Below the pieces are notes generated by a model, which had not been told where the DNA came from, did not search any database, and saw nothing but the letters and a program-made list of their open reading frames with translations. DNA of 42,107 nucleotides, taken from JBPYCR01 sp051846915. GTDB taxonomy: Bacteria; Bacillota; Bacilli; Bacillales; Amphibacillaceae. Position 1 is the first letter of the stretch. Each line of letters opens with the position of its first letter. This document shows positions 1 through 9,105 of the stretch, piece by piece. The translations under genes and the position numbers were made by a program. The stretch lies in contig NZ_JBPYCR010000031.1 in assembly GCF_051846915.1 (NCBI RefSeq), positions 1 through 42,107 on the forward strand. The letters run 5' to 3'.

Positions 1-10
1 GGTTCATAGG

Positions 11-73
11 GAAGACCTCTTTTCTGTGAATGTTGTCGCTAACTCTATTCTACAGAAAGGGGCTTCCTTTTTT
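11..73 (+). terminator. Rho-independent terminator of an upstream gene outside the window
   Basis: A long imperfect stem pairs the GGAAG-CC-CTTTTCTGT arm near 10-27 with ACAGAAAGGGGCTTCC at 52-67, followed by a run of T. It probably ends a plus-strand transcript that enters from the left edge. Confidence 0.65.
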
Positions 74-504
74 AAATGAAGATCGTTTAATCGTCATTTC
101 TATTTACACAAACTATTTTACACTCTCCATTATTGTAAAATATACGCATTTATCAATTTGCTAATGATATATTATAAATGTTTTTTTCTTTTTGTTTTTT
201 AGTTCACTTATTATGCATTTCATGTTTTGAGTTTAAAACATGAATGCGTAAAAAACTGGGTAATTAGGCTGGTTATGCTTTCAATTATGGTATTGAGCTT
301 TTGAGTCGACTAGACTGTTTGGTGTATGAGTAAAGGTATTAGTTTTTTAAAAAGGAAATTAGTTAACTTTGTCTAAGCTTGTATTTAAATGTCTAAAATA
401 ATAATATATATATGGGATATATGGGTTAAGATTATTATAGTAATGAGTGCAATAAATATTGGGCAATTACAGCAATAGAAATCGTATTTCAGGAGATGTG
501 AAAA
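74..504. other. A/T-rich intergenic stretch upstream of galE
   Basis: No open reading frame with a ribosome binding site was found here. The stretch is very A/T rich, so -10-like hexamers are abundant and I cannot single out a promoter for galE. The only clear signal is the ribosome binding site AGGAGATG at about 491-498, directly before the galE start. Confidence 0.5.
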
Positions 505-1518
505 ATGTCAGGTGAAATTTTAGTTACCGGAGGAACTGGATACATAGGTTCTCACACTGTAATTGAACTGTTAAAAGCAGATTATGACGTAGTTATTATA
601 GATAATTTTTCAAATAGTAGTATGAAAGTTATAGATCGAATAGAAAAAATCACTGATAAGAGACCGATATTAATTAACACTGATTTGCTGAATAAAGAAA
701 ATATATATGATGTGTTTGAAAAATTTAGCTTTAGTAGTGTTATACACTTTGCAGGATTAAAAGCTGTGGGGGAATCCGTAAATAATCCCTTAAAGTATTA
801 TTATACTAATATTGCATCAACTGTTAATTTGTGTGAGGTAATGACTGCATTTGATGTCAAAAACTTTATTTTTAGTTCTTCAGCAACTGTTTACAGTGCA
901 CAAAACAAAATGCCTATAAATGAAGATGGAAATTTAGGACCCAATAATCCTTATGGAAGGACTAAATTGTTTATTGAGGAAATGCTAAGTGACTTATATC
1001 AATCTGATTCGAATTGGAAAATAACATTACTACGTTACTTCAATCCTGTGGGTGCTCATGAAAGTGGTCTAATTGGTGAAAGTCCTAATGGAACACCTAA
1101 TAATTTAATGCCATTTATTACAAGTGTTGCTGTTGGGAAACAGAAGAATTTAAAGGTCTTCGGATCTGATTATAATACAAAAGATGGAACAGGTGTTAGA
1201 GATTATATCCACGTTATTGATTTAGCAAAAGGGCATGTTCAAGCATTAAAGCATAATTGCGAACCAGGAATTAAGACATATAATTTGGGAACAGGCAAAG
1301 GCTATAGTGTTTTAGAAGTGGTTAAGACTTTTCAATTGGTAAACGGAGTAAATGTACCATATGAAATTGTAGACAGAAGGCCTGGTGATATTCCTATTAG
1401 CTATGCAGATGTTACTAAAGCAAAAGACCAACTTAATTGGAATGCAGAAAAGGGTATTATTGAAATGTGTAAAGATGCTTGGAATTGGCAAAAAAATAAT
1501 CCTAATGGGTATAACTGA
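505..1518 (+). CDS. galE: UDP-glucose 4-epimerase
   Basis: The 337-residue product is a full-length extended short-chain dehydrogenase of the GalE family, which interconverts UDP-glucose and UDP-galactose (some members also act on the N-acetyl sugars) in the cytoplasm. The N-terminus carries the NAD-binding motif GGTGYIG (residues 9-15). The catalytic SSSAT (124-128) and YGRTK (Y150, K154) motifs are present, as is the substrate-loop RYFNPVGAH. The ATG is preceded by AGGAGATG. It is the first gene of an A/T-rich plus-strand block containing glycosyltransferases and a wall-polymer exporter, so it probably supplies a galactose-type sugar to that polymer. Family assignment is secure; substrate preference (UDP-Glc versus UDP-GlcNAc) cannot be read from the sequence alone. 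Confidence 0.93.
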   Translation: MSGEILVTGGTGYIGSHTVIELLKADYDVVIIDNFSNSSMKVIDRIEKITDKRPILINTDLLNKENIYDVFEKFSFSSVIHFAGLKAVGESVNNPLKYYYTNIASTVNLCEVMTAFDVKNFIFSSSATVYSAQNKMPINEDGNLGPNNPYGRTKLFIEEMLSDLYQSDSNWKITLLRYFNPVGAHESGLIGESPNGTPNNLMPFITSVAVGKQKNLKVFGSDYNTKDGTGVRDYIHVIDLAKGHVQALKHNCEPGIKTYNLGTGKGYSVLEVVKTFQLVNGVNVPYEIVDRRPGDIPISYADVTKAKDQLNWNAEKGIIEMCKDAWNWQKNNPNGYN

Positions 1519-1625
1519 AATTTATAGAATGTTTTTTAACGAAATCATTTAGACCGTATCAATTCATCAATTAAAATATTTAATTAATTTGTTTGGATGT
1601 TAATATAGATATAAGGAGTATAGTT

Positions 1626-2792
1626 ATGAAGAACCGAAATATTGTTTTTGTCTTAAATGAATATAACGATTACGGAGGGGCTCAGCGGGTAACGGCAACT
1701 TTAGCTAATGAATTTATTCGGGATAATCATAATGTATTCATTTTAAGTATAAATGAGAATAAGCAAAAAGGGTCTTATTTTTCCGAAAATGTAAAAGTAC
1801 ATGTGTTGCATTCTGATGGGTATAGAGCGCCGGGAGAAACTGCGATCATGCCCAATTTTAAAAAAGGTAAAATGAAAAAGGTATTTGTCGAATGGAAAAG
1901 GCGATCTCAATTAAAAAAGAAGAGACAAGAAGTTATTAATTTATTTAAAAAAAAGCTAGGTAATGAAGAAGTATTTGTAATAGTAATTCAAGTATGGGGG
2001 ATGCAATGGATTGAACCCCTATTATATAAACAAAACATTAAAATAATAGGACAGAGCCATGAAAGTGTATCTGCATCTAAAGGGACTCATCGTTATAAAA
2101 GGATTTTGAAATACTATCGACAAGTAACAAAGTTTTTATTGCTTACAAAGAATGATGCCGAATATTTTAAAGAATTAGGCTTCACTAACACAGGGGTAGT
2201 GCACAATCCGTCTTCATTTCGAATTCATACAGATGCTTTAAGTCTATATTCTAATAAAAAGATTGTTTCAACGGGTCGTTTAATTGAAGATAAAGGGTTT
2301 GACGTGCTAATTGAATCTTTTGCAAGAATTGCATCAAATATTCCAGGTTGGGAATTATATATATATGGTGAAGGACCAGAAAAAAAGACCCTACAAACTT
2401 TAATTAATGCATTAGGGATGCAAGATCGAATACAATTAAAGGGTCAATCAAATAATATTGAAAATGTATTAAGGTCGGCAAGTTTCTTTGTGTTATCCTC
2501 CAGAGCAGAGGGGTTACCGATGTCACTTATTGAAGCAAAATCTTGTGGCCTACCATGTATTTCAACAGACTGTGCACCGGGTATAAGGGAAATTATTGAA
2601 GAATATAAAGATGGTTTAATAGCACCAGTTGACGATATACCAGTATTATCAAGGCATATGCGCAGGCTTGCACAAAATCAAAATTTATTCACTTCATTTA
2701 GTCAAAATGCATACGAAAATAGTGTGAAATTTGATAAGGGTACAATTAAACAACAGTGGTATGATCTATTTAACGTACTAGGAGAGAATTAA
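1626..2792 (+). CDS. GT4-type (GT-B fold) glycosyltransferase
   Basis: The 388-residue product is a retaining GT-B glycosyltransferase of the Glycos_transf_1 type. The N-terminal acceptor domain begins NIVFVLNEYNDYGGAQRV, with the glycine-rich GGAQR turn usual for this family. The C-terminal donor-binding domain has STGRLIEDKGFDVLI and the EX7E-like segment around EGLPMSLIEAKSCGLP. I chose ATG 1626 because AAGGAG lies 7 bases upstream; an in-frame start at 1593 has no ribosome site. The stop is 3 bases before the next gene, so the two are co-transcribed. It probably adds a sugar to the polymer made by its neighbours. Donor and acceptor are unknown. Confidence 0.85.
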   Translation: MKNRNIVFVLNEYNDYGGAQRVTATLANEFIRDNHNVFILSINENKQKGSYFSENVKVHVLHSDGYRAPGETAIMPNFKKGKMKKVFVEWKRRSQLKKKRQEVINLFKKKLGNEEVFVIVIQVWGMQWIEPLLYKQNIKIIGQSHESVSASKGTHRYKRILKYYRQVTKFLLLTKNDAEYFKELGFTNTGVVHNPSSFRIHTDALSLYSNKKIVSTGRLIEDKGFDVLIESFARIASNIPGWELYIYGEGPEKKTLQTLINALGMQDRIQLKGQSNNIENVLRSASFFVLSSRAEGLPMSLIEAKSCGLPCISTDCAPGIREIIEEYKDGLIAPVDDIPVLSRHMRRLAQNQNLFTSFSQNAYENSVKFDKGTIKQQWYDLFNVLGEN

Positions 2793-2795
2793 AAA

Positions 2796-5441
2796 ATGAT
2801 AAATAGCGAAACACAAAATTCACCAAAATTATCTGTAATTGTTATCGCTTATAACAATGAACTATATATTGAGGAGGCGCTTGAGTCTCTAGATCAACAA
2901 ACCTTCAGTGAAATGGAGGTTGTTGTTGTTAACGATTTATCGACAGATAATACGGGACAATTAATTGAAGACTTTATTAAGGATAAACCTAACTTTAAGG
3001 TTGTTCATCATAAAGAAAACAGTGGTGGTTGCAGTAAACCAAGAAATACAGGAATTGCTAATTCTACCGGTGAATATATTATGTTTTTAGATGGCGATGA
3101 CTGGTATACAATAGATGCTTGTGGAAAGATGGTTGCTGCGATTGAAAAAACGGATTCTGATTTTGTTGCAGGGCAAGCCATTAGAACAAATAATTATAAC
3201 ATTTGGTATCATGGGCTTATATACTCTAAAGAAAGAATAAATATTAATATTCGTGAATTTAAACCGTTACTTTTTGATAGTTTATCAGTAAATAAAATTT
3301 ATAAAAGGTCTTTTTTAGATAAACATAAGTTACGATTTCCTGAAGGCATTCACTATGAAGACGTTGTATTTACCGGGAAGGCATACTTTTTAGCCGATTC
3401 TGTAAGTGTAATACCCGAACCAATTTATTATTGGCGGGTTGTTGAAGATGCAGATGTTAAATCAATTTCCAATAGGCGTTATGAGTTTGAAAATTTTAGA
3501 AATAGAATTACTTCTCATAGATATTATGATGAATTTCTTAAAGATATAGGGGCAGTCAATTACCAAGAACATAAAAATAATAGGTTTTTAAAACATGATT
3601 TAAAACTATATACTAACGATTATTTGCTTTTTGACGAAGAGTATCGCTTAAAATTTCATGAGCTTATATATGAATACTTACATGAGGTTATGGATGAATA
3701 TGCATTTATAAGATTTCCTGAAAAAGAACGGATAATGAATTATCTTTTGTATATAGGTGATAGAGATGCATTTGAAGATTATGTTGCCTATATTAATGGG
3801 TTACCAACAAAGTCGAATAGAATTTACAATATAGGAAATGAGTATTTTTTTAAAACCTCAAAAACAGAGGGTGTTAATAAGAAGTTTTTAAAAATTGGAG
3901 AACCTGAAATTTCCTATACAATTAATCATATTTCATTGGAAAGTAACACTTTTTCTTTTCGAAGTAAAGTAGAAGTACCATCAATTTCAATTAATGAAAT
4001 AACTTATTTTTGGAGACTTAGGAATAGACAAACAGGAGAAGTTATCCATTCACAAAAAGTAGATAAAGATCACTTTAGTTTTAACTTAAAAGAAGTATCA
4101 CCGGGAAATTATTATTTGTCTTTATTTTTAACTCATCAAGGAAACCTGTTTAAGAAGTTAATTAAGAATTCTCAAATAGACTACTTACCAAATATAAAGA
4201 CCAACGATAGTTCTATTTCTAAAAGTATTTTTATAAACCATAAAAATTCATTTGCTATCAAAGTTACGTCACACAGTAAAATACAAAAAATTAAGTGGAA
4301 GCTACGGAACAATGAAGTTACAGAGAAATTTAATGAAACATTTAATCAAAATTTGAAAAAGCTAGTTAATAAACTTCCTCTTCGTTCAAAGTGGGTGTTT
4401 TTTGAAAGCCATATGGGTAAACAGTATAGTGATAACCCAAAATATATATATGAAGAGATGTTTAAAACGGGAAAAAAACTCAAATATATATGGGGGTTTC
4501 AAAATCCGGAAAATATAGAGATCCCTGGACCAGCCAAAAAAGTGAAGAAAGATAGTCTCAAGTATTATTATTACTTGAATAGATCAAAGTACTGGATTGA
4601 TAATCAAGGTTTAGCTAACTTAGCGAAAAAGAAGAAACAGCAAATATATTTGCAAACATGGCATGGGACACCATTAAAAATGATGGGATACGACCAGAAA
4701 AAACAACTGACAAAAAAAGAAGTATCTAGATTAAAAAGACATACAAATTCTTGGGATTATTTCATCACTACTAATCAGTACAGCACTAACATTTTTAGAC
4801 GAGCTTTCCGATATACTGGAAATATTATAGAAACTGGTTATCCTAGGAATGATGTATTAATAAATAATCCTAAAGAAACAGGTACAAAGGTTAGAAATTA
4901 CTTTGATCTTAGAGAAAGTCAAAAGGTTGTTCTATATTCACCCACATTTCGTGAATGGGACAGAAATTCTTTTCAAAATGTATTAAGAGACGTTAACTTC
5001 CTGAGTGAGAATGTTTCTGAAAACACGGTTGTTATTTTACGGTTACATTATTTATTATCAGATAAGCTAGACCAGTTTAATCTACCCGAAAATATTATAA
5101 ATGCTTCATCTTATGAAGACATTCAAGAGTTATATCTGATATCAAATATATTAATTACAGATTATTCTTCTGCTATGTTTGACTACGCCTTATTAAAAAG
5201 GCCAATTATATTCTATTGTTATGACCTTGAAGAGTATAAGTATAAAAGGGGTTTGTACTTTGAACTTGCTAAAAAAGCACCAGGACCAGTGTGTAGAGCA
5301 ATAGAAGAAGTGGTTGACTACATTGAGTACCCTGATAAGTTTATGGAATTCGAACAAGATTATAACGATTTTTTGAACGAGTTTGGAAGTGTAGAAGAGG
5401 GGCATGCAACTTCTAGGGTTATTAAAAAAGTGTTTGAATAA
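2796..5441 (+). CDS. Bifunctional GT2 glycosyltransferase - CDP-glycerol/polyol phosphotransferase
   Basis: The 881-residue protein fuses two enzymes. Residues about 10-230 are a GT-A (GT2) domain: LSVIVIAYNNELYIEEALES, the VVNDLSTDNT nucleotide-binding segment and a DGDDW metal-binding (DXD-like) motif. The middle part (about 330-500) has no family I recognise. Residues about 515-880 are a CDP-glycerol:polyglycerophosphate transferase domain (TagB/TagF/TarL class) with TWHGTPLKMMG, ETGYPRNDVL, LYSPTFREW, LRLHY and TDYSSAMFDYALLKRP. Such enzymes act at the inner membrane face and use CDP-activated polyols to extend teichoic-acid-like chains. GGAGAG precedes the ATG. The fusion suggests one protein that alternates sugar and polyol-phosphate addition; this is inference. 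Confidence 0.88.
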   Translation: MINSETQNSPKLSVIVIAYNNELYIEEALESLDQQTFSEMEVVVVNDLSTDNTGQLIEDFIKDKPNFKVVHHKENSGGCSKPRNTGIANSTGEYIMFLDGDDWYTIDACGKMVAAIEKTDSDFVAGQAIRTNNYNIWYHGLIYSKERININIREFKPLLFDSLSVNKIYKRSFLDKHKLRFPEGIHYEDVVFTGKAYFLADSVSVIPEPIYYWRVVEDADVKSISNRRYEFENFRNRITSHRYYDEFLKDIGAVNYQEHKNNRFLKHDLKLYTNDYLLFDEEYRLKFHELIYEYLHEVMDEYAFIRFPEKERIMNYLLYIGDRDAFEDYVAYINGLPTKSNRIYNIGNEYFFKTSKTEGVNKKFLKIGEPEISYTINHISLESNTFSFRSKVEVPSISINEITYFWRLRNRQTGEVIHSQKVDKDHFSFNLKEVSPGNYYLSLFLTHQGNLFKKLIKNSQIDYLPNIKTNDSSISKSIFINHKNSFAIKVTSHSKIQKIKWKLRNNEVTEKFNETFNQNLKKLVNKLPLRSKWVFFESHMGKQYSDNPKYIYEEMFKTGKKLKYIWGFQNPENIEIPGPAKKVKKDSLKYYYYLNRSKYWIDNQGLANLAKKKKQQIYLQTWHGTPLKMMGYDQKKQLTKKEVSRLKRHTNSWDYFITTNQYSTNIFRRAFRYTGNIIETGYPRNDVLINNPKETGTKVRNYFDLRESQKVVLYSPTFREWDRNSFQNVLRDVNFLSENVSENTVVILRLHYLLSDKLDQFNLPENIINASSYEDIQELYLISNILITDYSSAMFDYALLKRPIIFYCYDLEEYKYKRGLYFELAKKAPGPVCRAIEEVVDYIEYPDKFMEFEQDYNDFLNEFGSVEEGHATSRVIKKVFE

Positions 5442-5446
5442 ATAGA

Positions 5447-5475
5447 GGGAGTTGCAAAAGCAGCTCCTATTTTAA
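5447..5475 (+). terminator. Putative terminator after the fusion gene
   Basis: GGAGTTGC pairs with GCAGCTCC across an AAAA loop, followed by TATTTTAAT. The U-run is imperfect, so read-through into the exporter genes is possible. Confidence 0.5.
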
Positions 5476-5504
5476 TGCTGGATTAAATTACTTTAATAAA
5501 TCTT

Positions 5505-5533
5505 TTTCAAATTAAACCGATTAAAACTATACT
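5505..5533 (+). promoter_or_regulatory. Candidate sigma-A promoter for the ABC exporter pair
   Basis: TTTCAA (5505-5510) and TATACT (5528-5533) are separated by 17 bases. A second -10-like TATAAT lies at 5551-5556. The region is A/T rich, so chance matches are likely. Confidence 0.35.
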
Positions 5534-5609
5534 CACAAGTAATTTTTATATATAATAAGGGAATGTGGAACGACACAAAAGTTGATATCACCTTTGAAAG
5601 GATATACCT

Positions 5610-6434
5610 ATGAAATCGGCAATTACTGTTCTTAAAGAACAAATAAAACATTTTTATTTAATACGCAGACTTTCATTATACGAACTAAAAAGTGAAAACC
5701 GTAATAATTACTTAGGGATGGCATGGGAAGTCATTAATCCATCCATTCAAATTCTTATTTATTGGTTCGTGTTTGGGAGTATTAGGCAACGAGCAGATGT
5801 AGAGTTGGCTGACGGGATAGAAGCTCCTTTTATACTCTGGCTGATGAGTGGTTTTATTTTATGGACTTTCTTTTATCAATCGACTATACAAGGTTCTAAA
5901 TCTGTTTATAGCAGGTTGCAAATGTTATCTAAAATGAATTTTCCAATGAGTGTGATCCCTAATTTTACAATTTTTTCCCAATTTTATATTCATTTAATTA
6001 TGTTGGGTATGACTATTATTATTTTTCACCTTACAGGACACTATATAACGGTTTATTATTTACAGTTTATATATTTCATTTTTGCCACATTTTGTTTTTT
6101 ATTTGCAATATCCTTAATAACATCTACTTTATCAACAATCGTAAGAGATGTTCATATGTTTTTAAATGCAACACTACGTATGTTACTTTATTTATCTCCC
6201 ATATTGTGGCCGATATCTAAAATTATTGAAAATGATTTGATTATATCAATTTTAAAACTTAATCCACTCTATTATATAATCGAAGGCTACCGTGCTGCAT
6301 TATTTGGCGTGGACTGGTATTTATTTACCCATTGGGAATACACACTATATTTTTGGGGATTAATTGCTGTCTTATTCCTTTTTGGCGCCAGTCTACATGT
6401 TAAATTCAGAAGGCATTTTATTGATTACTTATAA
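5610..6434 (+). CDS. tagG: Teichoic-acid/polysaccharide ABC-2 exporter permease (TagG/Wzm type)
   Basis: The 274-residue integral membrane protein has the ABC2_membrane architecture: a soluble N-terminus with the amphipathic SLYELKSENRNNYLGMAWEV segment typical of TagG/Wzm, then about six hydrophobic helices (near 35-57, 70-88, 112-135, 145-172, 178-198 and 238-258). It forms the membrane channel that moves undecaprenyl-linked polymer outward, with ATP hydrolysis by the next gene, 15 bases downstream. AAGGATAT precedes the ATG. TagG of B. subtilis is about the same length. Whether the substrate is teichoic acid or another polysaccharide is set by the neighbours, and the CDP-polyol transferases nearby favour a teichoic-acid-like polymer. 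Confidence 0.88.
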   Translation: MKSAITVLKEQIKHFYLIRRLSLYELKSENRNNYLGMAWEVINPSIQILIYWFVFGSIRQRADVELADGIEAPFILWLMSGFILWTFFYQSTIQGSKSVYSRLQMLSKMNFPMSVIPNFTIFSQFYIHLIMLGMTIIIFHLTGHYITVYYLQFIYFIFATFCFLFAISLITSTLSTIVRDVHMFLNATLRMLLYLSPILWPISKIIENDLIISILKLNPLYYIIEGYRAALFGVDWYLFTHWEYTLYFWGLIAVLFLFGASLHVKFRRHFIDYL

Positions 6435-6449
6435 AGGGTTTGTGAGAAG

Positions 6450-7283
6450 ATGAAAAAGGCGATCATCGTAGAAAATATTACAAAAAAATATAAACTGTAT
6501 AATAGCTCAAAAGAACGTATTTTGGATTTAATTACTCCAAAAAAATACGGAGAAGACTTTTATGCACTTGCAGGTGTGAATTTTGAAGCTTATAAAGGTG
6601 ACGCGATAGGTTTTATTGGAATTAATGGTTCAGGAAAGTCAACATTATCCAATATTGTTGCTGGGATAGTACCAGAAACATTTGGATCGGTTGAAGTGAA
6701 TGGACAGGCTTCATTAATTGCAGTTTCGGCAGGACTCAAAAATGATTTAACTGGTAGAGATAACATCGAACTTAAATGCTTAATGCTTGGATTTAATAAA
6801 GAAGAAATTAAAAAAATGGAACCCGCGATTATAGAGTTCTCGGAGTTAGGAAAATTTATCGATCAACCAGTAAAATCTTATTCTAGCGGTATGAAGTCCC
6901 GTTTAGGTTTTGCTATCTCTGTAAATGTTGATCCCGATATTGTTATTATTGATGAAGCTTTGTCTGTAGGCGATAAAGCTTTCTCTGAAAAAAGTTTAGC
7001 GAAGATGAAGGAATTTAAAAGCCAAGGAAAAACAATGGTTTTTGTTAGCCATTCGATTGGTCAAATGAAAGACTTTTGCGAAAAAATTCTATGGCTTGAA
7101 TTTGGTATGGTGAAAGAGTTTGGGACAGTTGAAGAGGTAATACCTAAGTATGAAGAGTTTTTAAATCAATGGAAAAAGATGAATAATAAAGATAGGGAAG
7201 CGTATAGGCTTGAAGCTATGGAAAAACAAAGTGAGCTTATAAATAAACACTACACTAACGAATATCATAAACAGGTTAAATGA
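6450..7283 (+). CDS. tagH: Teichoic-acid/polysaccharide exporter ATP-binding protein (TagH/Wzt type)
   Basis: The 277-residue ABC ATPase has Walker A GINGSGKS (57-64), signature YSSGMKSR (144-151), Walker B IVIIDEALSVGD (164-175) and H-loop histidine 201 (VFVSH). The unusual signature and the SAGLKNDLTGRDNI stretch are characteristic of the teichoic-acid/O-antigen export subfamily. It lacks the long C-terminal extension of B. subtilis TagH and so resembles the short TarH form of staphylococci. It should dimerise and power the TagG permease encoded just upstream. The C-terminus (about 235-277) is a charged helical tail. The gene is followed by a clear terminator, ending the first operon. Confidence 0.9.
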   Translation: MKKAIIVENITKKYKLYNSSKERILDLITPKKYGEDFYALAGVNFEAYKGDAIGFIGINGSGKSTLSNIVAGIVPETFGSVEVNGQASLIAVSAGLKNDLTGRDNIELKCLMLGFNKEEIKKMEPAIIEFSELGKFIDQPVKSYSSGMKSRLGFAISVNVDPDIVIIDEALSVGDKAFSEKSLAKMKEFKSQGKTMVFVSHSIGQMKDFCEKILWLEFGMVKEFGTVEEVIPKYEEFLNQWKKMNNKDREAYRLEAMEKQSELINKHYTNEYHKQVK

Positions 7284-7313
7284 GTTAAAATATCAAAAAT
7301 ATCTTTAGAATGG

Positions 7314-7350
7314 GAAGATTCAATGCAATTTATTGAGTCTTCTCTTTTTT
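7314..7350 (+). terminator. Rho-independent terminator after tagGH
   Basis: GAAGATTCAAT pairs with ATTGAGTCTTC (one G-U) and is followed by CTTTTTT. This is a strong intrinsic terminator. Confidence 0.85.
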
Positions 7351-7479
7351 ATCCCTTTCTCCTTGCCCTCGAATACTGTCGAGCGAAATTACCTCAATAT
7401 TCCTAACATTCGACATTTTATCCATTACCATTCAAGTATACTATAAATATCTATTTAATTTTAAACCAGGAGGCCATAA

Positions 7480-8169
7480 ATGCAGGACTACAGTTTTATC
7501 TTACTATCCGGCGGTGTTGGCAAAAGAATGCAGCTTGATATACCGAAACAGTTTTTATTGCTTGCTGGAAAGCCAATTTTTATTCACGTATTGGAAAAGC
7601 TGGATACCATTCAGGAAATAAAAGAAGTAATTATTCTATGTCCGGACAAATTTATTGTGCAGACGGAAAGCATTATACAAAATTATGGGTTTTCTACACC
7701 AATCATTTGCATTGAAGGGGGAGAGTCAAGACAAGAGTCGGTTTATAAAGGATTGGGTAAGGCAGTTCATGAACAAGTTATTATTCATGAAGCTGTGCGG
7801 CCGTTCGTTTCAGTAGAGGAACTCAAAGAATTAATTTATTGCACTAATGAAAGCGCTATCTTTGGTTCTGATATTCCGTTTACTGTTCTGCAGGGGAAAA
7901 ATGTCGTGGAGGGGAATTTAAAACGGGATCGCTTAATAAACGTGCAGCTGCCGCATAAGTATAACCGGAAGAAACTTTTATATGCGCATGCATGTGCTCG
8001 TGATGAAGAATTGAGTTTTACGGAAGATGCAAGCTTGTATTTTCATTATTACAAAACGGAAATTACTGTTTTAAAAGGCAGTGAATATAATATTAAAATA
8101 ACAAAACCGATCGACCGCAAGATAGCGGAAGCGATTTATAAAGAATCGATCGTGAAGGAGAGATCCTAG
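7480..8169 (+). CDS. IspD/TarI-family cytidylyltransferase, probably CDP-ribitol (polyol) synthesis
   Basis: The 229-residue product belongs to the IspD/TarI nucleotidyltransferases, which transfer CMP from CTP to a sugar- or alditol-phosphate. It has the N-terminal CTP-binding loop LLSGGVGKRM with IPKQF (residues 9-25), GGESRQESV (80-88), the HEAVRPF segment (103-109) and the C-terminal NIKITKPIDRKIAEA signature. HEAVRP has Glu where IspD/TarI normally has Asp (HDAxRP), a conservative change at a metal-binding position. AGGAGG precedes the ATG. The stop overlaps the start of an SDR reductase, and two CDP-polyol phosphotransferases follow. That context favours a TarI-like role (ribitol-5-phosphate) over IspD in isoprenoid synthesis. 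Confidence 0.8.
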   Translation: MQDYSFILLSGGVGKRMQLDIPKQFLLLAGKPIFIHVLEKLDTIQEIKEVIILCPDKFIVQTESIIQNYGFSTPIICIEGGESRQESVYKGLGKAVHEQVIIHEAVRPFVSVEELKELIYCTNESAIFGSDIPFTVLQGKNVVEGNLKRDRLINVQLPHKYNRKKLLYAHACARDEELSFTEDASLYFHYYKTEITVLKGSEYNIKITKPIDRKIAEAIYKESIVKERS

Positions 8170-8909
8170 TGTCCAGAACGTGTATTATTACTGGTGCGAG
8201 TCGGGGAATAGGCAGGGCGATTGCAGTTTCGTTAAGTTCGTGTGAAGATATTACAAACTTTGTGCTGATTTCACGCACGGAGGAAGGGTTGATTGAAACT
8301 TGTCAGCTAATGAATGGGGATAAAAACATTCAATATGAAGTGGCTGATTTAACAGCGTTTGATGATGTGGGTGAATTGGTGCAGACGATTGGCAATGAAT
8401 TTGGGACAATCGATCTTCTCATTAATGTTGCCGGTTATGCTAATCCAAAATCGCTGTTGGAAACATCGGTTCATGACTGGGAAAAGTCTTACAAGGTTAA
8501 CGTCCATTCCATTTTTAATATAACGAAAGAAGTAGTTCGATATATGAAAAAGACTGGCGGAAAAATATTAAATGTTGCATCAACCGCAGGAAGTTCTGCT
8601 CGTCCGGGGTGGTTGGCTTATGCATCATCAAAAGCAGCAGTGATCAGTATGTCCGAGACATTGTCCGAGGAACTTGCGGATTACGGTATTTCCGTTTACT
8701 GTATCTCTCCGGGTAGATGTGCAACAGAGCTTAGAAAAATATTGGCACCGGATGAAGATCCTGACACGATTATGCAGCCGGAACATGTAGGGCAAGTAGT
8801 GAAAAACTTATTGTCCGACGATGGTATTTGCTTGGATGGTCAAAACATTGTCGTTCGGAAACAAGTGGAGAAAATAGCAAAAAAACAGGTTACGAAACAA
8901 ACGATGTAA
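8169..8909 (+). CDS. SDR-family oxidoreductase, candidate ribulose-5-phosphate (polyol-phosphate) reductase
   Basis: The 246-residue classical short-chain dehydrogenase has the cofactor motif TGASRGIG (8-15), NVAG (86-89), catalytic S138 and YASSK (Y151, K155). It starts with GTG inside the stop of the preceding gene (TAGTG), a translational coupling arrangement. In Haemophilus influenzae a fused TarI-like plus SDR protein (Acs1/Bcs1) makes CDP-ribitol from ribulose-5-phosphate. The same two activities here are encoded by two overlapping genes. I infer that this SDR reduces ribulose-5-phosphate, replacing the zinc-alcohol-dehydrogenase type TarJ of staphylococci. A reductase for another keto-sugar phosphate cannot be excluded. 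Confidence 0.8.
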   Translation: MSRTCIITGASRGIGRAIAVSLSSCEDITNFVLISRTEEGLIETCQLMNGDKNIQYEVADLTAFDDVGELVQTIGNEFGTIDLLINVAGYANPKSLLETSVHDWEKSYKVNVHSIFNITKEVVRYMKKTGGKILNVASTAGSSARPGWLAYASSKAAVISMSETLSEELADYGISVYCISPGRCATELRKILAPDEDPDTIMQPEHVGQVVKNLLSDDGICLDGQNIVVRKQVEKIAKKQVTKQTM

Positions 8910-9105
8910 AAATATTGGCTTCTTCGATTATTTAATCCACATGGCTGTTAACGGCCCTTAATGAGAGATCGTTTTGGCGAAACATCAAGTGAAAAAACAA
9001 TTAAGGCGGACATACATTATAAGGTTGTGTCAACTGCGCAAGTCAATTGTCCATACAGCGATACAACAACCATTGAAAATTATAACATAGTTGAGGCGAT
9101 CATTT

